DNA of 64,000 nucleotides from Macrocystis pyrifera. Taxonomy: Eukaryota > Sar > Phaeophyceae > Laminariales > Laminariaceae. Every line of letters begins with the position of its first letter. Positions within the stretch are counted from its first letter, which is position 1. The notes below the pieces were generated by a model. It was not told where the DNA came from. It made no database searches and worked only from the letters and a program-made list of their open reading frames with translations. A program made the position numbers and the translations under genes. Below, in pieces: positions 45,916 through 57,900 of this stretch. The stretch lies in assembly GCA_031763025.1 (NCBI GenBank), contig JASSKH010000045.1, forward strand, positions 1,199,001 to 1,263,000. The letters are read 5' to 3'.

Positions 45916-48900
45916 TGCACAACGTGCGCGTAAAACACAATGGTTGCGGATGTATTGAACAAAGTAGCACACCACTAGGTGTCCCGACTTCAGAGGTTGT
46001 CGACACCTTGTGACGTTTGATGCATAGTTCAATGTCTCCGCGAGGGTTTTCTTATGCCCACATTGTGTTAGAGGGGGGGGGGGGGGTCCCGACCAACTGT
46101 ATCACCTCAGCACCCAATTCATGCCCACTAATCCTCTTGTCTCCCACACACAGCGACGAAAACAAGTGAAAAGTGTGGTACTGTCAAGCGCGTGCGAGTA
46201 GTGAGTGCAAGCGTCGAGCAAACGGCAGTGCGAGTGGGATCAATCGCACTTTGCACCCGGTGTCGCACGACTCCTTGCGTTGTACCCCGGGCTCACGCCA
46301 CGTTTTATGGCCCCCCAGTCAAGCAGCAGCAGCAGTAGCAGTAGCCTAAACTGTTCTCGTCATTTTTCGTTGCCGACAATTTATCCCTTCGGAAGCGGCC
46401 GCCCCCCACAGGAGTTACGTAATAACTATAAATTCGCCACCCAGCTATTACGGGGGGCCATAGTAAACAGGACCAAATATTGTTAGTAAAAATAGGTAAA
46501 TATATCGATGGGTTTTTGTGTTACCGTAGGTGCTATTAACTATGGTCCCCCGTAATAGTGACCGTCGACCCTTTCAGGGCAAACTGCAGTCCGGTATTGG
46601 AGACAAACCGCTCAAACTCCAAGTAATTTGTCCCAAAAAACAGGACTACAGCGCGCTAACAGCTTCGAGCCGTGTTGCGGCAGCTATTTTGGGGTCACAA
46701 TTTCTAGCCCAACTATATTCTCGCCGACCGGGCTCCTCATGTAGGGAGCAGCTACCCAATAAGGGCACGCACGCATGCCTCATCGTGGGACCCGATGTGT
46801 AATTTTTCAGGGATATTCGATTGTATAGATGCCTAGCCCCGTGCGATGCTTGTGGATGATCGGGGCTAAGCTAGGTTTCCGCTCTTTTTTCTCGACGTCG
46901 GAGGACCGCTGTTGGGGGGCTTCTAAAAGTGAGGAAGGAGCCTCAGAAAATTCTCAGAAAATTCTCAGAAAATTCTCAGAAAATTCGGGTGCTATGTACA
47001 TACCCCGCTACCGTACGTAGCACACCTCCTTACTTCGCCGCCCACACAATGGCTGTTGGTAGGATACTCCCCCATCCAAGCACTGGTAGGTATTACACTC
47101 CGCTCTGGTCTTCGTACTGATGTCGAAACGGTTCTCATGCTTCCGCCCACTGCCATGTTTCGTGTGTGTCCGCTCGTTGTAGTACAAGAGGATATCGCAG
47201 TGAACAACACGGTGGTGGGCGGTCGAGCGGAGGGCCTTACCCTCGCGCAGAGCAAGAAAGAGCTGCGGACGGGGTTCGCGATCTCGGATGCGATTCCTTT
47301 TGTCAAGGCCGGAGTGCTGAAGGTAAAGGCGGGGGCGGGGGGGGGGGGGGGGGTGTACTCATTATCATGCATGGCCGGGGTCGTACGACCATAGACCCTC
47401 GCATCTTTATAAGGCCGGGACGGAGTACGTCGGGTTTTCACCGACCAAGTAGGCATTGCTTGCACCAAGCGCGAAGCACCGTGAGGTGTTGGGCGAGTCG
47501 CATAAGGGGTGCGCTGCCTCCTACTAAAAACCGTTTTTGAGGTGGATTTTTTTGCATATCGATGACAGCATCATTAAATTGATTTGTTTTCTGGTATGGC
47601 CACTTTCAGAGACAGCAATGGGTTTACTTTTACTATGTAACTGTCCTGGGGGTTCCTCACCATATACACACTACGTGATACGATCACCCCCCTTGTGCGG
47701 AGTTAAGGTTCTCCCTGCACAAAAGTGATCTAACTCGACCGCCAGCCGTGGTGACTGATAACAATAAACAAGAACAAAACGGTACCCTGGTTATCTAGTT
47801 CACGCAGTGAGAGGCGTGTTTTACAGCGTCGTCGCCAACCGACGCCAACTCAACTTATATATACCAGGTATATAATACAGGGGGGGGGTGTTCGGCGAGT
47901 CGCACCAAGGGTGAGCTGCATTTTACCAAGAACCGCTTGTAAGGCGGACTTGCATAAGGATGACAGCTTCAATGAGTTAGTCGGGGGGGGGGGGGGGGGG
48001 TTAGGGTTTTATCACAGTCTCATTTGAGAACGTTTCACACATCACGGACAGTGATGATCTAGTAAATCAGCTGGGTCCTATCCTGCTGTTCTGAGAAGTT
48101 GTGCAGGATCTGTATAGTACAGATCCAACCCAGGATCTAGCTCATCTAGTACATCTAGATCCTAACCCGCCGTTTGTGAGATACTGCTGGGCAGGATTTG
48201 TATAGTGCAGATCCAAGCCCAACCCAGGAAACCGTACCTAGATCGTGAAAATGTTGCACCTTCCTCCCGGCAACATGAGCTGATACGTACAGTAGGGCAT
48301 ACCATATCGAAAACACATCAGCCTTGGAGAGTCTACTGCTTGATCATGCAGTGGAAATCGATCATCTGTCCGAGGTGTGAATAGTTTGGGCTAACAAAGT
48401 TCAAGCCCAATATCTGCCCTAGCACGTGCCGAATCACTACCGTGTTGTGTCGTGCCCTAATATACAGCCGGACGTATCGTTGGACGAAGCTATCAGAGGT
48501 GGCGAAGTGCAGAGAGTCCCAAACAGCGCGATAAAAGCAACTACAGCAACAGCATTAACCACAACAATAACAACAATAAAACAGCAACAACAACAACAGC
48601 AACAACTATATCGTCGTCTCATAAAACAAAGAGAGGATAATCAGTAATTTTCGGATGGCAAAACATAGTATTGATAAATCGAATCAATCAATAATTTCAT
48701 TCCTCTTTTGCAACATGCGAGGAGAGACTCGAACGTACTGAGCGCCCCAAACGTTGCCGGTTGTCTCCAATTCGACCAGGAGCGGTGCTCCGTCTCGAAA
48801 GAGGACGCGTGGTGAAATAATCCAACTACTCAAGACAAGCCACAAATAAGGACGCCCCCCCCGCCCCCCCCATGGTAACTCGTCCTTGCAGGCGACTACA

Positions 48901-51900
48901 GACCCAATCGGGCTGTACCTGTACCTTCTGAAGGCTCTTTCCGACGAGAGGCACGAACTACTCGAGGACGACAGGCGTTTCAACGATTTCGTTGTGAGGT
49001 TGGTATCTTACTGCTACATACATAGCGCTGCGAATGTTAGGGCATGCCTTGGGCTGGACTGCACGGCTACCACTCTGCCCGTAAATGTAATGACCCATTT
49101 CTTTGTTACCAGTTCATAACAACGGTCGCTATATTTTGGGACAGAGTCGGAGTTACTAGTGGGGTGGCGGAGCAAAACCAACTATTGTAACCGAGTAACC
49201 GACGTGTTATTCATAGATGAAAAACAATAAACACACACACACGTGCAGCCGCAAGGCAGATACAAAAGGCGAAGAAGCCCGCAACGAACTGCTCGATAAA
49301 AGTGGACGAGGGAAGAAAGGGCCTTAATGAAGTCTTCTCGCGATAAAAATGCCTGTCAAGGCAAAAACCGTAGTGGGGAGGAGGGAAAAGAAAACGCCTG
49401 CTTGGTGACCTCGGGTCTCAGTTGCGACTAAGAAAGATAGAGCAAGGGAAGACGAAGAAAATAAATGGGAATGGGATAGGAAAATGATATATTAAAAAAA
49501 ACGGACTCGTGTTGTATGTAGTACAGAGCCAACTAAGAAACAAGCCGGCGACGTTAAGGTCCGCTAATTGGCAGCCGTAAAGGTTTCGTATTTACCAGAA
49601 GCTCCACAAGCCCCAAAACGTCAACCATGGTACGAAGCTTAAGACAACCATCTTGGGACTACTTCGGAGGGGAAAAACTGACGCTAAAAAGGGACGATTG
49701 CAGCGACGGTGACTACAGTGTAATGGGGGGATGATATTCTGCAACATGGTGTCCGAGTTACAATGGTTGCAATGGTTAAAAGGAGTCGTGCGGCGCGGGC
49801 GCTAACATGACTCTACCTTTGCATCCCTACAATCGTCTGGTCCCTCACGCCGCCCGTAGACGGTTGATAACACCTAAGAGGCTATCATTGTTTTAATAAT
49901 AATCGCTACCCCCCCCCCCCCAGGGCTACAGCCAAAGGGATTCACTGTACAACCCGCCAACACTCCCACCGTACGAGCACGCAGCGGGAAGTTGTCGGGA
50001 GGGAAGAAAATCCACTTCTGCCGAGGGAATAAATCCAGCGCACTCACCAAAACGCCAAAAACAAAACAATTATATGTTTTGTTTGTCACACCTGTTCACT
50101 ATGCATATTACAACGGTAGAGTGGAAGCGGACGTTGTGTGTTTTTGTCTCATGCCATTAAATCTTGCGACTACAGACCCTTTTGTACTACTCGGAGCGGA
50201 AAATTTGAAGACCGTGTTGGCTTATTCATATTTAACCCTTTTAGTGCCGCACTGCTATGCAGGTAATCGGTAGACAAAAACGGGACTGCAGTCCTGAATT
50301 GGTCAGGACACCGAATCTTTTCTATTTTCCTCCAGAGTGGTACACGATGAAAACGAAAATCAAAACCGTGAGCTCGGCACGTACGAGGGAATACCGAAAC
50401 TCGGGGGTATTTTGTGGAGGCGCGTACTGAGCTTACCAAAGTTTGTAGGTGCAGGTATGTGTCAAGTTCATACCGAACCATACCGGGCAGGGTCGGTATC
50501 GTACCGAGGCCCTGTTTACCGAGCAAACATCCCGGTTATGCTTTGGTACGTAGCCTGTCGAACGCGTCCTTGGTCAAAACATGCAGGAAGTGAAACCGAC
50601 GCGTGCTTACGGTAGGGGCACATAGCTCCTAGTATTTCGTAGATCAGACAGATCGTGGTATATCCACTGTAGATGGTCTAGTTCATCTTCTGCCGTTGTG
50701 AGAGGTTGTGTAGGATCTGCCTTATAAGACAGATCCATCCCAGGAAACGCGTCCTACTACAGTAGATCATGCAGGTCATGCGATCATGCAGATTAGACGG
50801 GTCCCCCCCGGAAACATGAGCTACATCTGGCAATATCGGGAGCAAATAATATATCTGCCTTGAACGAGCTGAATCATCAGACAGTAGGAATCGATGATCT
50901 ATCTGCTCGAGGCTCCTCACTGCGTAGATCAAACCAAGACGCACAATATTCCCATGAGCTGGTAGGTGCACACGTCGGACAGACCACGATCTATCTATCT
51001 ACAGCTCGCAGATCATCTACACCCTACCACTCTGTCTCTAAATATAAGGATTGTCTGTATTCATGTTAGTGTAGAAAAGGTCCTTCTATCCTGGGATAGA
51101 GTAGCAAATACAATTCGCTATATTTTGCGGAAGCCGCATACCACAGCTCCAACTAGAGAACACCTGTGCTACATAGATCATGCGGATAATTGAGATCCCA
51201 GCAGCCGGCAAGCAACATGAGCTACTGTACTGTATGCAGATCATGCACTTCAGAAAACATATCTGCCCCCTGGAATAGTTAGATCACGAGGTAGGGATCG
51301 ATGATCTATCTGCCTGAGGCGTGAAGTATAGTAATGCCATCAAAAGATGAGGCCCCAACCGTATTATTATTAGGCTTGCCGTCCGACAATGACAGTCTGC
51401 AGCATGAGCTTCACCGTTGATCGATCAAAACATTCCTGAAAGAAGAAATCCCCGGACACAAAGGAAACCTATGCACAAGGTCTATCTATCTTCTGTGTCT
51501 ACTTCCTTTTATGTTTTATCTACGATACTCTATGTGTTGTCTTTACGCCCTCCTACTCTTTCTATTCGCGTAGCTACTCAGTCAGAACCGTTTGTGGCCA
51601 ACCAGTGCTACCCCAGTACCTGCCGCAAGCCGCGTCATGTCCGCACCCGCGTCGTGCGCCGTTGCTGGCAGGCACGCCGTCTTTCTCGAGCGGCATTGGT
51701 GCAAGCTCGTCAAGGACATAAGGAACGGGTGGGTAGACCCGCACCTTCCCGTTGCGGAGGAGAGGCGGAAGCGCGTCGAGGTGCGGATATTTGTTTTGTC
51801 GACGTTTCGATACCAGTACCGCTGGATATTGAATGCGATGAGGAGCTGAACTCTTTCCTGCGAGAAAGAACCGAAAGCGAAGTTCTTGGTTATTTGTCGT

Positions 51901-54900
51901 CGAGCGTGCACGCTGGAGACATTGTGAAATAGTTACGTGATAGTGTGCTCCTGGATACTATTAGCAGCGCGTGGCGAGGAGGAAGGCCTCGGGGATCATC
52001 AATGCAGCATGGTGAGACTCACCGAACCCGACAGTGTATACTCTTGCTTGGTTGGTTGTATGGCCTGTGGGGAGTGCTACATATCTATCGTGAAGGCGTG
52101 TTCCGTAGTGGAGAGGGGGGGGGAAGAAAGCTATGTTACCCTGTTAAAAAATCTGAATTTCTAGAGGGAGGGAAGCTGGAGAAATTGGGCAAATATCGTA
52201 GATGGGATGGAGCTAAGTTTATAAATAGTTTGGAGTTGGTGTTGTCTACCCCCCCTGTGTGGGTGGTGGGTGACGCCACAACTAAGTCCGCGCAGTCTAA
52301 AGCTCCAGATAGTGTCGGAGCACGTGTTGAATTTCGCTCTTGCGGCAGCATCCTTGTCGTGCAGGAGAAACGGACGCGTATCGAGGTGCGGGGGTGAGTC
52401 CATCGTTGGCGCTAACTACTTTGTATGCACTGCGTCAATGGTGCTCAAGCATAGGGCAGATCATGTGCAGATAGATCATGATCTATGTCGAACATCTAGA
52501 TCTTAACCTGCCGTTCTGAGATGTTGTTCAGTGCTGTGTAATTATAGTACAGATCCACCTCAGGAAACGTGTGCTACGTATGTAGCTCATGCAGATTGTA
52601 CGGCCCCGCCCCGGTTCGTACATAGGCTAGGTGATACAAATAAGGAAAAAATCTTCCCTGAAAGATCTAGATCATGGAATGGCAACCGATGATCTGTCGA
52701 TGATCTGTCCGACGTGTGTTATTAATAGCATTGGCCGTGCAGTTATCCATCGCCCTGCGGTGGTTGTTACAGCAGTGTGCCGTGTAAGCTGCACATGAAC
52801 AGATATGGCTTACTCAAGCGCTCTACTACCTAGGGGCCGTAGCAAAAAAAACCCCACTATTGACCCGAAACCTAGGTATGTTTGCACACCACATTTGGTT
52901 CAAGGGATGCGGACTGCGCCACCCAATTTGGGTACCCTCGCACACCCGTAAAGGGAAATATATATAGAGTCCACGACCTATTTGCGACACCCCCAAACAT
53001 CTTTCAAGGGATGATATGGACTCCGCGACCTAATCGCAACACCCACACACATCCCTACCCATGGACCGCGCCACCCAATAGCAACACCCGCGCGCACCCT
53101 TCAAGGGATAATATCGACTCCGCGACCTATTACGGTGGTCCATAGTTAATAGGACCTACGGTACACACAAAAACCTATATATTTACCTATTTTTACTAAC
53201 AATATTTGGTCCTATTTACTATGGTCCTCCGTAATAGTTGCAACACCCGCACACTTCCCTACCCATGAACTGTGCGACCCAAGTGCAACACCCTCGCACA
53301 CCCTTCCAGGGATAATATGTACTCCGCGACCTAATTGCAGCACCCACCCTACCCCACGCCCACGATTCCGCTGAGACGCACGCAGGCTCTCATGATCCCG
53401 AACAAAAAACGCGCGAAAAAGCTTGACGACCTTTTGCGCGTGCTCGGGTTTCATTCCCGGGCTTCCGGCAGCTTCAAGACGGCGCTACCGGCCTCCGCGA
53501 CCCGTTCAGCAAGAACTACGAGCAAAAGCAAGGACGCGGCGGCGGCAGGAGGAGGCAAGTTAGGCGGCGGTTGTCAAAAGAGGGAGGGGCTTACGCAAGA
53601 GGAGAAGGAAGAGTCGATGTGGAAGAGGATAGAGGTTTCCAAAAAGAGGAGGCCTGAGACTCCGGCGGAACAACCCGCGTCAGGCACCGGCGCCGACCTA
53701 AGGTGGGAAGTTTGGTCGGGTGCCCTTTGTGTAGTTGACGCGTGCTGTCATAAGATGGGGGTTGCAACTAGCCCGTTTCGGACGATTTTTTTCTGCCTGA
53801 CGGAGCTCCTCAGCTGAACTGAACAACACTACCCAACAAGGCATTAAGGCGTGCCTTGCCTTATCCCATTTGTGTTGCAACAATATTTTTCGCACAGCAG
53901 TGGGTGCGGCGGTCTCAACCAAGCGTGCGGCGCCCCGCGATCAGTACAATAGAACACATGAAATGCACTAAATACAACCAACTCAACCTCAAGTGCCACA
54001 CGTCCTATAAAAACCGTTCAAAGCCAGGCAACCAGACAGACAGACAGACAGACTGACAGACTGACTGACAGCCAAGAGGCGCCGTACATCATCGAGATTC
54101 TCAATGCACTTGCTGCACGTCACAACAAACCGTCCCACACATCTGACAGATCATGATCTATCTATCTACCTGATCTGTCTACAGATAGATCATGCAGTTC
54201 CTCGCCTGCCGTAGTGAGAGGTCGTGTAGAATCCACACGGTACATATCCAGACCAAGAAACGTGTGCTAGACTTACAGACAACACGGGTTCCACCCGGCT
54301 ACATGAGCTTAAAGTAGATCATACAGAGATAATGGAATAAACTCTGACTTGAAATATCCACGGTAGACCATGAAGTGAACCTGCCCTGGATGTGAACCGC
54401 GCGAAGACAGGCCGACAGAGGCATGGTACAACACGAGCTCCATTTTTTCAGAGCGGTACACGATGCTTGATCTTAGTCCGGCTTCAGCTTCCGCAAAATG
54501 GTTGAATACGCTTGACTTCAAAGCGCTATCCCTGAGCCTAACTCCGACCGCCTACGAAAAAGGCTCTGGGTTTAAAAATATCTAGCGAGGAGTTGGTGGT
54601 AAGGTGTGGATGTATTTTTTTTTTCAGGGTCCGGAGAGCCCTAGGCAAGGGTCAGCCCTGTTCTCACGCTTACCTTACCCGAAGCTATCACACGCGCACT
54701 CAGTCTGGTATTCTTTCGATCTCCAGCCCCCACCAGCTTTCCACGACGGTGGTGGTTCTGCATAAAGGCGGTAAACAGCGTTTGTCCGCCATTTTTTCCG
54801 AAGCTGAGCCGCGTCGTGCACACTAAACACTACTACTGGAATTGATGTCACGCACGTACGTATATCGTATATCTATGTATGTACATCAGCTGTGGTCGAA

Positions 54901-57900
54901 GACAGCGAAGGTCGGTCGCGGGGGGGGGAACTGGAGTCCGCAGCCCGCCTCGCGAGGGCGAGGGCGAGATCGCGGGAGAGGAGTCCAAGCGCTGGAGCAG
55001 TGAGAGAGGTGAGTGTTCCTTTGGGGCCATTGTTAACGACGTGAAAAAAAAACAAAATAATTGATAAGGCCTTTTGGTAAGTTTTTGGCAAGTTCTTGTT
55101 TGTGAGCCTTCTCCCAATTAAAGTCGCCTACTATTTGTACAGAGAGGATTATTCCTTTTAAATCCTTCGTTGGCAAGTTTTGTGTGTGTGTTTTTTTAAA
55201 GAATAGTTCACGTTTCATTTGATAATTTGTTGTTGTGTGTGTTTTTGCAAAGACCAGGCGAAATAAACTTTCAATTCGACATTTTGTTTTGGTTACCTGC
55301 ACTATTATTAGTAGAATCCGATAAATGTGAAGCACGAGCTTCAACGTTGGTCACTTGTAAACATTGTCAAAGCTATTATTAATTGTTGCACAGGTTTGCC
55401 AGTCAGCCCGGAAAGTTCTGCTGACCAACAGCACCTACCCTACTACCCAACCCTTCTCCGCGCACGGGGCCTTCTCCACGTCCCTCCGCTGCTTCTTTCT
55501 ACCCCCATCAAAATCGCTCAGATTCCTTCCCCGAGTCAGGCGTCGCAAACTGCCTATGAGCTCCAGACCGCGGCATCAGACGCCGCGGCTGGCGTCCTCC
55601 GGGTGCCGTCGGGGCGCGGGGTGCGCAAGCACGTCTGCTTGCATCCAGGCTGCGGCAAGGTTTTCCACTTGAAGGACTCGGCGACGGCGCACCAGGAGAA
55701 AGAACACCGTTTCAGACGAAAACTCGGTGAGCGAGCGAGCGGGCAAAGCGGTACAAGTACCATCGCTGGAGGACACTGTGCTCCCCGTGCTAGCGGCGAT
55801 TAATCACCTCTCTGCCTCCTCCCCCCCCCCCCACCCCGCACCACTTCTTTCGCGTCTTTTCTCGATCCCTTTTTAGCGGCGTCGACGCCTCTCGTCGATC
55901 AGTTCCTGTCGGCCACATGGCCTGCCGAGTGCGTACCATGGGCAACGGCTTCCTCGAGCTCACGCGAGGGACGCACCGACCGTAATACTCCCGCCACCCC
56001 CAGTCGCATCGTCCGCGACCGTGACGAGGCTTGCCTTAACGCTCGGTTTACGTGCCCGGTTCCTGGGTGCGACCACCGTTTCCTGTCGGCACGGTTGCTC
56101 GGCCTGCACCTCCGCATGGGTCACAGCGATTTCGATCTCGAAAAATTGAAGGCGGCTGAAAAAGGGGCTGGCATCAAGTTGACGGCCGATGGTCTTGCTA
56201 TCGAGACTTCCCGCGTTGAAGGTCACATCAGGCGAGTTTGTGTCGGGTCACGGGTTGGGTGGGGCCTCTTTCAGTAGGCGGGTTGCGTCGGTTTTTAGTA
56301 TGGGACACAGCAACTGCGACTAGGCAGAAGCAAGCGCTAAATAGTTTTCGGAGCTTGTGCAGTCTTTTCGCGTTAATACAAAACGAAACACCTGAGTACA
56401 TACCTTTTCGGCCACGCTCTGTGCCGTATCTAGCGATAGTGTGTCGGGTACATCCTCACATTGAAAGGGTTGACGCGGAAGTCTGCGCCTCCCCAAATCA
56501 AAGTATTGAGGTGTCTTTATGTACAATATGACACCGAAGACTTTCAATGTACTTCATCACAGCTAACTATACGATGCATTTTTTGTCCGCTCATCGCACG
56601 TTCTTGTTCACTTATTCAACCTACTTGCAGCGCGACGTTCCTCGGAGCCTATCGCCTTGTGCCGCCTTTTCTGCCTCCCAGCGGCTGCCCGGCCATCCCG
56701 GCATGCGCGCAGCACAGCCGTCAGAGGGAGGGGTGCCGTCGTTGCGAAGAAGTGGCGCGATCAGCGGCGGCTGTGAAAGCTGTCCCGAGCGCGGCAAGCG
56801 ACTCGGAGGGGCGAGGGGCTTCGTCAACGCCTGGAGACCGGGTTTTCCTAGGGTCGCCGGTTCCCCCTGTCAAGTTTTACACGCGCGCGAGGGTAAGAAC
56901 GCCTACTACGGGGGAACATAGTAAATAGGACCAAATATTGATAGGTAAATATATACCTGGTAGATTTTTATGTATGCCATAGGTCCTATTAACTATGGAC
57001 CCCCGTAATAGGAGGCGTGCTGCGATGTTCACCTCTTTTAGTACTGCACTGCACAAAGACATGTGACCAAGTCTAACTCCAAGTAGAAATAATTTCTCCC
57101 CAATCGTCCCCAGAACGGGAGTTGCAGTCCTTAAAGGGGTTATCTCGTAGCTGTTCGGTCAAGGGGTATCCCTATCTCACCCCCCCCCCCCCAAAGCACG
57201 ACAACAATCATCTCGAGGTGAACAAACCCATGGCCTACGAAGACATACAACGGATAATTTTGTTGTTAAGACATGAATGGCATTCGCAGTGCCATTGGAT
57301 AGTTCCGGCAGTCCCAGTGACATTAGACAGTTCCTCGATTGTTTAGGACCCCCATCAGCCAGAATTTGTTTTTGACCGAAAAGGGTTACATACCTCTATG
57401 TCGTAGCATGGGTTCCCTACTGTAGGTCCTGCCCTTTTGATCAATTCGCGACCCAGCCATGGCAACCTAACAACCAACTAGTTCGGTCATATTCGCCCTC
57501 CTGTTATTTCAGAACCAAACATGGTGTGTTAACATAGGGGGGGTTTTGGGTCTGTCGTGGGTTCTGATTATTACGGGGGGCCATAGTTAATAGGACCAAC
57601 GGTAAACACAAAAACCTATATGTTTAACTATTTTTACTAAAAATGTTTGGTCCTATTTACTATGGTCCCCCGGAATAGTATGCTCCCGACGTAGTAATCG
57701 AAGAGCGTGCAAGCGGTGCGAGAATCATCTTCCTGCACCCCGCGTGTCGCAAAACCAAATCTCCCTGCGTTCTCCGTTTCGGGCACATATCGTAGCCTAC
57801 CCCAGCAGCTCGAGCTGCTTCGTGTCTCGTGGTTCCGTTTGATTGTCGTTTCCTTCCGGCACTTTTCACACCGACTGCAGGACAGACCATGATCTATCTA

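Noticed and set aside
45772..46032. ORFs rich in poly-Gly or poly-Pro around homopolymer runs (also near 9507-9719, 20415-20756)
   Set aside because: These arise from translating long C/G runs and carry no other coding signal.
51945..52295. Upstream part of the 150-codon ORF containing exon 27
   Set aside because: Only the last 30 codons have good composition, an acceptor and a donor; the rest reads like intron.
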